Of a stretch of 64,000 bases of DNA, positions 51,584 to 60,317 are shown piece by piece (the stretch's first letter is position 1; each line of letters opens with the position of its first letter). Location: positions 124,001 through 188,000 of the forward strand of contig JALWFG010000005.1 in the NCBI GenBank assembly GCA_027038965.1, read 5' to 3'. The notes under the pieces were generated by a model. The model did no database searches. It saw only the letters and a program-made list of their open reading frames with translations, and was not told where the DNA came from. The translations under genes were made by a program, and so were the position numbers. Origin of the DNA: Candidatus Desulfofervidaceae bacterium. Its GTDB lineage: Bacteria; Desulfobacterota; Desulfofervidia; Desulfofervidales; Desulfofervidaceae.

Positions 51584-52147
51584 CTATAAATTGGCATGAA
51601 TCCTTCGCATCTCTTCTTCTTTAATATTCATTTGACGCATAAGTTCAGCCACGCAAGCTTCAAAGAAAATCATGGCCGAAAGTTCAAAAAGCGTTCCTAA
51701 GGGCGTTAAGGACGACCCCATTAATTCCCCTACTTCATAATGAGGATAATCCTTTTTCCTGGCCTCGGAAGGGATAATTACCACCAAGTCTGCCAACTTG
51801 GCAAGGGGGGATTCTGAATTGCTGGTTACAGCCAATACCTTTCCCCTAAGGGTCTTGGCTGCCTTGGCCGTTTCTACCACTAAAGCCGTCTTACCAGAAC
51901 CCGAAACCGCCAATAGGACATCTTCTTCACGTAAGGCTGGGGTTACTGTCTCTCCTACCACAAATACCTTTATCCCTAAATGCACCAAACGCATGGCAAA
52001 TGCCTTGGCTACAAGCCCTGACCTTCCAGCACCTACTACATAAATTCGAGGTGCATTTTTTACTACTTCTATAAAATTAAAAAAATCTTCGGGCCTTATT
52101 CTATCTGTAATATCGGTAATTTTTTGCAAAATTTTACGATAATGCAT
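51584..52147 (-). CDS. hxlB: 6-phospho-3-hexuloisomerase
   Basis: SIS-domain isomerase of 187 residues: RIYVVGAGRSGLVAKAFAMRLVHLGIKVFVVGE, LLAVSGSGKTALVVETAK, and the ending IHANLE-like AELMRQMNIKEEEMRRIHANL, which is specific to Phi. Interconverts hexulose 6-phosphate and fructose 6-phosphate. With hps (overlap 14 nt) it forms the ribulose monophosphate pathway, which fixes formaldehyde or, run in reverse, makes ribulose 5-phosphate. Confidence 0.92.
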   Translation of the reverse strand: MHYRKILQKITDITDRIRPEDFFNFIEVVKNAPRIYVVGAGRSGLVAKAFAMRLVHLGIKVFVVGETVTPALREEDVLLAVSGSGKTALVVETAKAAKTLRGKVLAVTSNSESPLAKLADLVVIIPSEARKKDYPHYEVGELMGSSLTPLGTLFELSAMIFFEACVAELMRQMNIKEEEMRRIHANL

Positions 52148-52775
52148 CTTCTATCGCCCTCCTTAAGGCCATTACAGCCATAAATGGGTCCTTGGCCCTA
52201 GTTACAAAACTACCTACCACTATAATTGCAGGTTGATACTTCATCAATTCTGGAATATCCTCTGGGGCAATCCCTCCAGCAACGACAAGGGGAATTTGGA
52301 AATCCCTAAATTCAGCTAATTCACGAAAGGATTTTCCAAAAGTCTTTTGCACATCAATGGCAGTATGGAGATTAAAATAGGCAGGGGAAAGGGGAACAAT
52401 CTCAAGGGCTCGGGTTCTTTTATCCTTCACCCCAATAAAATCTACCACTACATCTTTATGCCACCTTTGGGCCTCAGAGGTGGCTGATTGTATCGTCTCT
52501 AAGGGAGCAGCAGCACAAACGGTCATCATATCGGCCCCTGCATTAAAGGCCAAACGGGCTTCTAAGGCACCTACATCCATCGTTTTGGTATCTGCCAAGA
52601 TGAGTTTATCTGGAAATTTCGCTTTAAAATCCGTGATAATTCGAACCCCTACTGCCTTTAAGAGTGGAGTGCCAATTTCCAAAATATCCACTTTTGAAGC
52701 TATCCTTTGGGCAATTTCCAAGGCCACATCTGCTTGAATTAAGTCAAGGGCAATTTGCAATAAAGGCTGCCTCAT
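52134..52775 (-). CDS. hxlA: 3-hexulose-6-phosphate synthase
   Basis: A 213-residue aldolase of the OMP-decarboxylase superfamily: LQIALDLIQADVALEIAQ, EIGTPLLKAVGVR, LADTKTMDVGALEARLAFNAGADMMTVCAAA with catalytic Asp/Lys, VVAGGIAPEDIP. Joins formaldehyde and ribulose 5-phosphate. A 22-bp palindrome lies 8 nt upstream of the ATG and no Shine-Dalgarno is present, so expression may be controlled at that palindrome. Confidence 0.92.
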   Translation of the reverse strand: MRQPLLQIALDLIQADVALEIAQRIASKVDILEIGTPLLKAVGVRIITDFKAKFPDKLILADTKTMDVGALEARLAFNAGADMMTVCAAAPLETIQSATSEAQRWHKDVVVDFIGVKDKRTRALEIVPLSPAYFNLHTAIDVQKTFGKSFRELAEFRDFQIPLVVAGGIAPEDIPELMKYQPAIIVVGSFVTRAKDPFMAVMALRRAIEDALS

Positions 52776-52783
52776 ATGTATTT

Positions 52784-52805
52784 TTTAGCATTAATAAATG
52801 CTAAA
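52784..52805. promoter_or_regulatory. 22-bp palindrome upstream of hxlA
   Basis: Perfect nine-base arms TTTAGCATT / AATGCTAAA with a four-base centre, ending 8 nt before the hxlA start. No T-run follows on either strand in the transcription direction, so an operator or translation-control hairpin is more likely than a terminator. Confidence 0.55.
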
Positions 52806-52882
52806 GGCAAGCAAAAATTTCCTACCGTTTGCTTACGTTGTATTACAAAAGAAGAAATTGTTATGGAAGGGCTATCAGTAAG

Positions 52883-53275
52883 TTAGCCTTTAATATTCAT
52901 AAATTTTGAATTCACAGGTCTTTTAATCCGATATTTACGTAAGGCATCCAGCCCTTTACCAATCATGCCAAGTCTATTTTTTAAAGAAGCATAGTTTCTG
53001 ATCACAATTTGCCCTAACTCTCGCTCACACTTAGCAATTTTTTCTAATATTTGCCTCAAATGTTCTTTAGAATCATCTTTCAAATTTTGGCAACAATTTA
53101 TCCTGTCTTGAGCATCAATCACTGCAACAAGTTTCATCTTTTCTTGTTGAATGTCTAATAGACGTTCCAAATCCCCTCTTTCTAAACATTGCCTTTGGGC
53201 CTTACAATACTCCAAAAGCTGTTCCAACTTTTTCTGCTTCCAAGCTTCATAAGATGACTTTTTATACCCCTGCAT
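52883..53275 (-). CDS. FlgN/FliT-like flagellar chaperone (putative)
   Basis: A 130-residue helical protein (YEAWKQKKLEQLLEYCKAQRQCLERGDLERLLDIQQEKMKLVAVIDAQD), the pattern of FlgN- or FliT-type export chaperones, which bind hook-associated proteins or FliD. It follows fliS with an overlap of 14 nt, where fliT is commonly located. Sequence identity in these families is low, so naming is by context. Confidence 0.6.
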   Translation of the reverse strand: MQGYKKSSYEAWKQKKLEQLLEYCKAQRQCLERGDLERLLDIQQEKMKLVAVIDAQDRINCCQNLKDDSKEHLRQILEKIAKCERELGQIVIRNYASLKNRLGMIGKGLDALRKYRIKRPVNSKFMNIKG

Positions 53276-53678
53276 TGAGTAAAAGCTCCTTGTTAGTAGT
53301 CGCTTTTTGATAATAATCTTGAGCTACTTTCCTCCAAGCGGTATTTAGGTCCCTATATATTTCTGCCAGCTTTCGAAGTATCTGAGGATCATTTTTAGTA
53401 TTTGATTCCATAAGCTGATTTAAAGAAAAGATGTATATATTCTGTAGACCTACAGAAATTTGCTTCCCCTTTTCAAAGTCCAGAGCCGCCATCAGTTCAC
53501 TAATAATTTCTATGGCCCTTGAAATGGCTTGACCTTTGGACTCAATATCGTTTTTTTCAATACTTGCTGCAGCATCTTCCAAAAGTTCTACAATCTTATC
53601 ATAGGCCCTTACCACAAGATTGATTTTAGGTTCCGTTTTCTCTTCGTACTGTTCATAAACACTTGCAAATCCCTTCAT
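53262..53678 (-). CDS. fliS: Flagellin export chaperone FliS
   Basis: A 138-residue chaperone: YEQYEEKTEPKINLVVRAYDKIVELLEDAAASIE, ISELMAALDFEKGKQISVGLQNIYIFSLNQLMES. Binds flagellin C-terminus in the cytoplasm and prevents early polymerisation. Lies between fliD and the FlgN/FliT-like gene, the usual order. Confidence 0.93.
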   Translation of the reverse strand: MKGFASVYEQYEEKTEPKINLVVRAYDKIVELLEDAAASIEKNDIESKGQAISRAIEIISELMAALDFEKGKQISVGLQNIYIFSLNQLMESNTKNDPQILRKLAEIYRDLNTAWRKVAQDYYQKATTNKELLLNAGV

Positions 53679-53702
53679 AGTTGTCCCCCTTATTTCGTAT
53701 TA

Positions 53703-55091
53703 TTACTTTGACAATGAGCTTAACTGCTGACTTAGCCATTGCTGCATTTGTTGCATTTGGGCCATATATTTTTCAAGGGTAGTAAATTGTTCATAAAGTT
53801 GATCTTTTTCAATATCCAACCTCTTTTCGGTATCTGTTATCTGTTGGTCTAGGTTATCAATATTGGTTTGAATTTCATCCATCCGGGTCTGAACATACCC
53901 ATTTTGAGTCTCATCGGTGATAAAGCTAAGGAAACTGTCTAATCTAACTGCCACCCCTGTATCGCTCTGAGTAAAAAGATTTTTCACTGTGTCAAAATTG
54001 TTTTTCAGGGCATCTTTGAGTTTTGTCTCATCTACCGTATAAGTTCCATCATCGTTTACATTAATCCCTATTTCAAATAGATAATGAGTTGTTCCATCAC
54101 TAAATGTGACCCCGCTAGTAATTTTGTCCCTTAAGTCTGCCTTCAAAAAGGTTAGGGCGCTATCTCCAATAAGAGGAGGAGCTTTTTGTTCTTCGGTGTA
54201 ATCAGATTGTTGATTAATGTAGGTAAAGACATCGTTCAATTTGTCAAATAGGTCCTTGATGTTGCTAGTAATTGTGTCTACATCTTTATTTACTGTTAGG
54301 TTAATAGTCACCGTAGAGTCTGCATTGAGGAGATTCAATGTAACCCCAGGAATTAAGTCAGTAATAGTATTGCTACTTCTAGTAGCATCGGTTCCATATA
54401 CGTTTACAATGGCATCCTGAGCTGCCTGAATGGTATTTTCGGTTCCTGTTGTAGCATCATAAAATCCCAGGTCTTGGGCAATGGTGTTATTATAAACATC
54501 AAAGGTATTAGCAGTTCCTGTATCCTGAGCAGTAAGGATAAGCCGATAATCACCTGTAGCATATTGCACAATAGAAGCAACAACGCCTGTTTGGCTCGTG
54601 TATTGGTTAATCTTATCTTTGATAGTCGTTAGAGAATCCGTAGTATCAATGGTAATATCAATGTAGGTAGTATCACTACTTTTCTTAAGTTCTAAGGTTC
54701 CACTCAGATTAAGGGCATCTGTGCTTGAGGTAAAACTACCTGAGCTATCCACCTTGGCCAAGGCCAGTTGTTTAATGGTAAGTTGATAAGTGCCTGGTGT
54801 AGCGCTGGAATCGGCTGTAGCGGTGAGATAATCTGCTGCATTTCCAGAGCTTGCAGAAAGGCCTACCGTAAATATATTAAAGGCATCGGCTGTGTTTAAC
54901 CCCTCTGCCTGTGTTTTCACATTTAGAAGTTTGGTATTTAAATCTTGCCATGCCGACAGTTTATCCTGGTAAGTCTGCTTTTGGGAGTTAAGTAGATCTA
55001 CCTGCTTGTGCTCTATTTGCATAATTTTATCAATTACGCCCTGCCAGTCCATTCCTGTATATAAACCCGGAATATATAATGTGCCTGGCAT
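53703..55091 (-). CDS. fliD: Flagellar filament cap protein FliD
   Basis: HAP2 cap protein, 462 residues. FliD N-terminal region (MPGTLYIPGLYTGMDWQGVIDKIMQIEHKQVDLLNSQKQTYQDKLSAWQDLNTKLL), central Thr/Asp-rich domains and the C-terminal D0/D1 (NIDNLDQQITDTEKRLDIEKDQLYEQFTTLEKYMAQMQQMQQWLSQQLSSL). One base separates it from flaG. Confidence 0.94.
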   Translation of the reverse strand: MPGTLYIPGLYTGMDWQGVIDKIMQIEHKQVDLLNSQKQTYQDKLSAWQDLNTKLLNVKTQAEGLNTADAFNIFTVGLSASSGNAADYLTATADSSATPGTYQLTIKQLALAKVDSSGSFTSSTDALNLSGTLELKKSSDTTYIDITIDTTDSLTTIKDKINQYTSQTGVVASIVQYATGDYRLILTAQDTGTANTFDVYNNTIAQDLGFYDATTGTENTIQAAQDAIVNVYGTDATRSSNTITDLIPGVTLNLLNADSTVTINLTVNKDVDTITSNIKDLFDKLNDVFTYINQQSDYTEEQKAPPLIGDSALTFLKADLRDKITSGVTFSDGTTHYLFEIGINVNDDGTYTVDETKLKDALKNNFDTVKNLFTQSDTGVAVRLDSFLSFITDETQNGYVQTRMDEIQTNIDNLDQQITDTEKRLDIEKDQLYEQFTTLEKYMAQMQQMQQWLSQQLSSLSK

Positions 55092-55092
55092 T

Positions 55093-55497
55093 TTACTTCA
55101 CCTTCCTTATATTTTGATAGATTCTTTTTTCTTCCATTTGATGCCGGATTTGTTCCTTTTGAATAGATTCAATCATATAGGCTACAAAATCCAAAAACTT
55201 TTCCCACGGCATCTCTCTAATAACCTTTTTGGTTTGAGGATCAATCACCTTTATTACATACTGCTTGGTCTTTTTGTGAATAGATATGTTTATAATATAA
55301 TTCTTTTGCGCAATTTGCTTAATTTTTTTCCCTAATTCTTGAGCAACACGTTTTTTGGTTTCTTGAATGTTTAATTCTTTTGGCTGAAATTGTTTTGAGA
55401 CTTGTGATTTCCCTTGATCTTTTTTAACGGCAAAGTCATAACTTTTGTTCTTGACAAGCCAATCCATGTTGTGGTAATCTATGTTTGTGATTTTCAT
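55093..55497 (-). CDS. flaG: FlaG-family protein
   Basis: A 134-residue protein; residues about 60-115 match FlaG: IISIHKKTKQYVIKVIDPQTKKVIREMPWEKFLDFVAYMIE. FlaG influences filament length in several species. The N-terminal 55 residues are polar and probably disordered. Located between the flagellin and fliD genes. Confidence 0.88.
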   Translation of the reverse strand: MKITNIDYHNMDWLVKNKSYDFAVKKDQGKSQVSKQFQPKELNIQETKKRVAQELGKKIKQIAQKNYIINISIHKKTKQYVIKVIDPQTKKVIREMPWEKFLDFVAYMIESIQKEQIRHQMEEKRIYQNIRKVK

Positions 55498-55518
55498 AGT
55501 TATAACCCTTTAAATGCC

Positions 55519-55538
55519 CGGCGGGATTCCTCCCGCCG
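55519..55538 (-). terminator. Hairpin after flagellin gene
   Basis: Eight-base-pair GC stem CGGCGGGA / TCCCGCCG with loop of four, 11 nt after the fliC stop. No U-run follows, so it may stabilise the 3' end of the flagellin mRNA or reduce readthrough into flaG, not terminate fully. Confidence 0.5.
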
Positions 55539-55548
55539 AGCTCCCTAG

Positions 55549-56391
55549 CTACCTCAAAAGTTGAACTACATTCTGAGGTAATGCGTTTGCTTGAGCCAAC
55601 ATGGCCATACTTGTTTGAACCAAAATTTGGTTTTTGGTAAAATTAGCCATCTCTGCCGCCATATCCACATCCCGAATAGTAGACTCAGAGCCTGTGAAGT
55701 TCTCAATTTGGACCTGAATTTTCCCCTGTCTGTAAGTGAGTTTGTTTTGAACCGCACCCAAATTAGCAACCACAGCGTTAAGAGAACTAAGGGCGTTGTC
55801 AATACAGGTCAAAGCCGTTTGAGCCGAAGAGATATTTGTCAAGTCAATGGTGGTAATTCCACCTGCACCCAAATTAGAAGTATGCACATCTCCGATGGTA
55901 AGTTCAATCCGGTCGTAGTTTTGATTTTCATAACCCACTTGGAAAGTAAAGGTCGTTCCAGCAGCACTTGCAGCACAGAACAGAGCCTGACCTGCATACT
56001 TGGTAGAATCTGCTAAATTGTTAATCTCCTCAATAATTTGGTGAGCCTCATTGTGCAAGAAGGTTCTTCTGCTATCATCCACCGTATCAGATGCTGCTTC
56101 AGTAGCCAGTTCCTTCAACCTAGTTATCATGTCTGTAATCTTGCTTGTTGTTCCTTCAGCCACCTGAATTAGATTAGTCGCCTGAGATGCATTGTTATAA
56201 GCCACTTTGAGGCTGGCAATTTCCTGTCTAAACTGGTTCGCAATAGCCAATCCTGCGGCATCATCCGCTGCCCGATTAATCCTGTAACCTGAAGATAACC
56301 TTTCCAAAGATCGATTCAAGCTGAACTGGGCGTTGTTTAACCACCTGTGGGCCGTCATGGCCTCAACGTTGTGAGGAATTCTAAATGCCAT
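55549..56391 (-). CDS. fliC: Flagellin
   Basis: A 280-residue flagellin with full D0/D1 ends (RLSSGYRINRAADDAAGLAIANQF; RDVDMAAEMANFTKNQILVQTSMAMLAQANALPQNVVQLL) and a short middle domain of about 80 residues. Compact flagellins are common in bacteria with glycosylated filaments; two tandem glycosyltransferase genes lie directly upstream. AAAGGAGGGG gives a strong ribosome-binding site. No sigma-28 promoter is visible in the 35-bp gap, so it is likely transcribed with the upstream genes or from within them. Confidence 0.95.
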   Translation of the reverse strand: MAFRIPHNVEAMTAHRWLNNAQFSLNRSLERLSSGYRINRAADDAAGLAIANQFRQEIASLKVAYNNASQATNLIQVAEGTTSKITDMITRLKELATEAASDTVDDSRRTFLHNEAHQIIEEINNLADSTKYAGQALFCAASAAGTTFTFQVGYENQNYDRIELTIGDVHTSNLGAGGITTIDLTNISSAQTALTCIDNALSSLNAVVANLGAVQNKLTYRQGKIQVQIENFTGSESTIRDVDMAAEMANFTKNQILVQTSMAMLAQANALPQNVVQLLR

Positions 56392-56426
56392 CTTTCTCCC
56401 CTCCTTTCTTTTTATTTTTTAATCCT

Positions 56427-58079
56427 TTACTTAGATATATCGGCCAAATCCGAAAAACGTTCGGTGGCCATAACAATATTATAAAGGGCATGAGCTGTTT
56501 TAAAGGCTAGGTCGGCTTCGACCTCTTTGGTCAAGACCTTGAAATTTTCTGCAATGTTTAGATAAATATCAGCAAGGTCTGAAAGTTTTTCTAAGACTAA
56601 ACTTCTAGGCAACTGAAGTTTTTTTAAGATTTGGTCTGCTACCTGAACACACTCTTCAATCCTTGCTTGTTTGGCATATACCAAGGCAAGCATGCTCATA
56701 ATGTGAAGACAGAAACCATTTTTCGATTCAGATAAGGTCCTCTTTAAAATGGATTCTGCTTGGATTAATTGGTTTTGGTTTACTTTTAATTCTGCCAGAT
56801 GAATAGCTGCCCTAGTATTTAAGGGGTGAATTTCCAACGCTTTAGAAAAGTACCTTTCTGCCTGAGAAATTTCCTTTTCCTGAAGGGCAATGACCCCTAA
56901 AAGGGTATACATTTGACTTTTTTTATGCATGTTGGCACTTAAATGTAACGCCCTTTTAAAGTATTTTACGGCCTTTTGTTTTTGGCCTAATTTGAGATTA
57001 AAATTCCCGATCTCTACCAGTAAATCAAAGTTTTCAGGCATAAACTCTAAGGCCCTTTCATAATTTCCTTCTGCGAGTTTGGGGTACTTCAATTGGGCAC
57101 AGGCTTCAGCCAGATTTAGATAATAAGCGGCCTTGTATTCTCTTTCAGAAATAGGGACAAATAAAAGACTCAACTTTTCAGGATTTACCATTAATAAGGT
57201 ATTTAACGCATCTTGGGGCCGACCTGCTCGCAAATAATCCTGTCCCAAAAAAAGGCGAATGACATCATTATTCGGCAATTCATCCTGCATCTTTTCTAAA
57301 AGATTTATGCTACTTCCTAAATTCCCCTCTTTTAAGTAAATATTGCTTAATTGAATCCCAGAGGTAATATATATCCAAGGGCATTCTTCTTTGGCCTTAG
57401 GTACTACAACTTTAGAAAATTCCTCTTTGGCCCTTTGGAGATTTCCCAGATATAAATAGGATTGACCCAGATAATAATAGATATAAAAATTAGGTTCTTC
57501 TTCTAAATCCTTCAATAAAAGTTTTAGATTTCTTTCCACCTTTAAACGGTTTACTGAAGGGTCCTTATACCCAATATGATATAGACAAATATCCGTAAAT
57601 TTATTTTCCAATCCTAGATTCTTCACCGCAGGCCCTATTTGTTCATGAACTCGACCTTTAAAACGCAGTTCCTTTAAATTGGGGAATATCCGCAGTTGAT
57701 AACAACTTTCCTTGCGTCCATTTGCATAAACGTTTACTAATTTAAAATAATACACTTCATTTTTGTCAGGAGAAAAGATTTTCTTATAACTTATCAACTT
57801 TTCTACATCTTCCCTTTCTAAACGATCATCTGCATCCAAGTAAACAATATAATCCGAAGTAGCATGTCGCAAAGATTCATTTCTGGCGGCAGAAAAATCA
57901 TCGCACCACTCAAAATGATAAATTTTGGCCCCGAATTGTTTGGCTATATTTACAGTATTATCTGTAGAGCCGGTATCTACAATAATAATCTCATCTACAG
58001 CTTCTCTAACGGCCCTTAGACACTCCGGTAAATTCTTTTCTTCATTCTTGACAATCATACAAAGTGAAAGAGTAGCCAT
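56427..58079 (-). CDS. GT2 glycosyltransferase with TPR-like repeats (1)
   Basis: A 550-residue protein: N-terminal GT-A glycosyltransferase family 2 domain (residues 1-250; LSLCMIVKNEEKNLPECL, IIIVDTGSTDNTVNIAKQFGAKIYHFEWCDDFSAARN, DXD-type YLDADDR) and TPR-like helical repeats (280-520; ALEFMPENFDLLVEIGNFNLKLGQKQKAVKYFKRAL). TPR-bearing GT2 enzymes next to flagellin are candidates for flagellin glycosylation, the repeats holding the protein acceptor. Tandem paralogue of the next gene. Confidence 0.85.
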   Translation of the reverse strand: MATLSLCMIVKNEEKNLPECLRAVREAVDEIIIVDTGSTDNTVNIAKQFGAKIYHFEWCDDFSAARNESLRHATSDYIVYLDADDRLEREDVEKLISYKKIFSPDKNEVYYFKLVNVYANGRKESCYQLRIFPNLKELRFKGRVHEQIGPAVKNLGLENKFTDICLYHIGYKDPSVNRLKVERNLKLLLKDLEEEPNFYIYYYLGQSYLYLGNLQRAKEEFSKVVVPKAKEECPWIYITSGIQLSNIYLKEGNLGSSINLLEKMQDELPNNDVIRLFLGQDYLRAGRPQDALNTLLMVNPEKLSLLFVPISEREYKAAYYLNLAEACAQLKYPKLAEGNYERALEFMPENFDLLVEIGNFNLKLGQKQKAVKYFKRALHLSANMHKKSQMYTLLGVIALQEKEISQAERYFSKALEIHPLNTRAAIHLAELKVNQNQLIQAESILKRTLSESKNGFCLHIMSMLALVYAKQARIEECVQVADQILKKLQLPRSLVLEKLSDLADIYLNIAENFKVLTKEVEADLAFKTAHALYNIVMATERFSDLADISK

Positions 58080-58097
58080 TGTTATTTAAGCTCTATT

Positions 58098-59552
58098 TCA
58101 TTTTTTTTCAGCATAATCGGGCAACTCTTTAAGCCCTTTAGCGGTTTCAAAGGCCAGATTAGCCCAAATAAAGCCCTTTTCTTTTAAATTCTCACCAATA
58201 TCTTGGTAAATACCTATCAATTCGTCTAACTTATGAATAACCTTTGTGGCTGGAAGGTTGATACTTTTTAGGAGCCTTTCAGCCACAAAAACACATTCTT
58301 CTATTCGACATTGTTTGGCCAAAACCACTGCTAACATTAGACACAAGGCAATGTAAATCTCTTGGCCTTTGGTGGGAATACCTTCCTTTTCAGCAAGTTT
58401 TATCCCCTTTATCAGGTAAGAGGTGGCCTCTTCTGTCTTATTTGTTTTGAACAAAAGAATGCTGCTAAGATGGGCCATAAGCCCAAGGGCGCGAGATTTG
58501 ACTCCTAATGCCCTTTTGAACATATAAATGGCCTCTTCTATTTCATTTAAGGCCTCATAGCAAAATCCCAAGGTTTCGTAGTAATTAAAAACATAGTCCC
58601 TTTTAGAGACAGGAACTATTCCCAACTGGATATTTTCAGGCCGACACTGACTTAAGGTTTCAATGGCCTTTTGAAAATCTTCTTGTTGGAAAAAAAGATT
58701 CCCCAAATGATAGAGCACAAAATCATTATGAGGAAATTCATTTTTTAACTTGAGCAAAATTTGTAAGGCCTGATGGCTTTCTCCTTCTTTTTGAAGCAAG
58801 TCTGATAAATGGACTGCAGCACTTATGTAAAAAAATGGGTTTTTGAACCTACAGTCTTCATTCAAGACCTGCATGAGATGCTCCTGAGCCAGCCATAATT
58901 CATTCAAATTTAGATAACTCATGCCAAGATAGTAGTGGATATCCCAACTGAACTCTCCGGTTGCCACTCTTTCTTTCAAGGCCTTTTTCAAAAAGGGCAA
59001 ATTGCGTTGAATTTTGGCCTGCCATATTTGGGAAGTAAGATATCCTAGGTGCCTAATTTTTACCCTACTTACCTCAAATTTTACACCTCTTTCGGCCAAA
59101 GAAAAACTTATTTGTTCACAAATATCACCCCTAAATTCTATGCCAGGCAAATTAGGGAAAATGCGGGTTTGAAAGGCCGATTCAGGCCACCTACCTTGAC
59201 GATAATTTAAAATCTCTACGGCATAAGCAATGTCTTTCTCCGAAGGAAGCCTTTGTTTCAAAAATGACAACTGCCTAACATCCCCTTTATTCAATCTTTC
59301 ATCGGCATCCATCCAGAGGATATAATCAGAGGTGGCATATCTTATGGCCTCATTTCTGGCCTCAGCAAAGCTGTTATTCCAATCAAAATGATGAACTTTT
59401 GCCCCAAATTGTTTGGCAATTTTTACGGTCTCATCCGTAGACCCAGTATCCACAATAACAATTTCATCTACTACATTCCTAATGCTCTTTAGACAGCCAG
59501 GCAGAAACCTGGCTTCGTTTTTAACAATCATGCAAAGGGATAAAGTAGCCAT
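58098..59552 (-). CDS. GT2 glycosyltransferase with TPR-like repeats (2)
   Basis: Paralogue of the preceding gene in genomic order, 484 residues. Starts with the same MATLSLCMIVKNEARFLPGCL, has VDEIVIVDTGSTDETVKIAKQFGAKVHHFDWNNSFAEARNEAIR and DADE, then TPR-like repeats (EEAIYMFKRALGVKSRALGLMAHLSSILLFKTNKTEEATSYL). The two proteins share both ends (RIEECV..LLKSINLPATKVIHKL) and arose by duplication. First gene of the flagellar filament operon; the element at 59588-59615 lies upstream. Confidence 0.85.
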   Translation of the reverse strand: MATLSLCMIVKNEARFLPGCLKSIRNVVDEIVIVDTGSTDETVKIAKQFGAKVHHFDWNNSFAEARNEAIRYATSDYILWMDADERLNKGDVRQLSFLKQRLPSEKDIAYAVEILNYRQGRWPESAFQTRIFPNLPGIEFRGDICEQISFSLAERGVKFEVSRVKIRHLGYLTSQIWQAKIQRNLPFLKKALKERVATGEFSWDIHYYLGMSYLNLNELWLAQEHLMQVLNEDCRFKNPFFYISAAVHLSDLLQKEGESHQALQILLKLKNEFPHNDFVLYHLGNLFFQQEDFQKAIETLSQCRPENIQLGIVPVSKRDYVFNYYETLGFCYEALNEIEEAIYMFKRALGVKSRALGLMAHLSSILLFKTNKTEEATSYLIKGIKLAEKEGIPTKGQEIYIALCLMLAVVLAKQCRIEECVFVAERLLKSINLPATKVIHKLDELIGIYQDIGENLKEKGFIWANLAFETAKGLKELPDYAEKK

Positions 59553-59587
59553 TTTTTTCTCCTAACTAAAATTTAAGCTATTAAGAG

Positions 59588-59615
59588 TTTTCGGATTTTA
59601 GAGAAAAGTGTTCGG
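59588..59615 (-). promoter_or_regulatory. CCGAACAC-N12-TCCGAAAA element upstream of flagellar operon
   Basis: Minus strand: CCGAACAC at 59615-59608, TCCGAAAA at 59595-59588, 35 nt before the glycosyltransferase start. Same bipartite sequence as upstream of cheW (28811-28839). Confidence 0.4.
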
Positions 59616-59660
59616 AGGAAGATTACTTTAGCTTTTACAAACAGGCTTGGGAGGATATAC

Positions 59661-60317
59661 TTGCCAAAACTAAACAAACTCAATAAACTCTATAAATTCA
59701 ATGATAGGAGTATTCCAAACATGGCCAAAAGCAAGACAATTAGATTACTAAAACTCATTAAGCAACATTACGCAAAACTTCCATCAACAGTTCCTCAAGA
59801 ATATGACCTTCTAGAAAAGGGACAGTTTGTAGGCTCTAAGATAAATGAAGTTACTCAAATTGCTTACATCTTGAAAAAGCGCTTACAACCTCAGGCCCGC
59901 ATTTTAGACTTGGGAAGCGGTGATGGGAGAGTGGTTTTTACTTTAGCTACCATCTGGGAAAAGGCTGAGATTGTAGGGATTGAATACCATAAATCCCTTT
60001 ATCAATATAGCCTCAAGCTTCGGGAAAAATTGGGCTTCAGTCCTCAAAGGATAAAATTCTTTCAAAAGGACTATTTTCAAGAGGACTTCAGGTGTTATGA
60101 CCTTATCTTTTACTATTATTGGGGAACGTGGGAAGAGGAAAAATTGGTTCAGAAATTAACTTCTGAACCTCTTTCCCAAACAATCTTGGTGCTTTATGGT
60201 CATGGAATGAACAAAGAGATATTAAAACGCAATTTCTCAAGGGCTTATAGGTTCATTGACATCCCTCAAATAAAATCCTTTGCGTATGTGTTAGAAAAAT
60301 CTCCATTTATAGATTGA
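59661..60317 (+). CDS. Class I SAM-dependent methyltransferase
   Basis: A 218-residue protein with SAM motif I ILDLGSGDGRVVFTLA, motif II GIEYHKSLYQYS and FYYYWGTWEEEKL later. TTG start at 59661 is supported by GGAGG seven bases upstream; an ATG 20 codons further in lacks one. The family resembles DOT1-like/rRNA methyltransferase-type enzymes of unknown substrate. It converges with the next gene, overlapping by 11 nt. Confidence 0.72.
   Translation: MPKLNKLNKLYKFNDRSIPNMAKSKTIRLLKLIKQHYAKLPSTVPQEYDLLEKGQFVGSKINEVTQIAYILKKRLQPQARILDLGSGDGRVVFTLATIWEKAEIVGIEYHKSLYQYSLKLREKLGFSPQRIKFFQKDYFQEDFRCYDLIFYYYWGTWEEEKLVQKLTSEPLSQTILVLYGHGMNKEILKRNFSRAYRFIDIPQIKSFAYVLEKSPFID

Noticed and set aside
55519-55538. 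Full rho-independent terminator after fliC
   Set aside because: The stem is strong but no U-run follows, so termination is not supported; listed as a hairpin with lower confidence.
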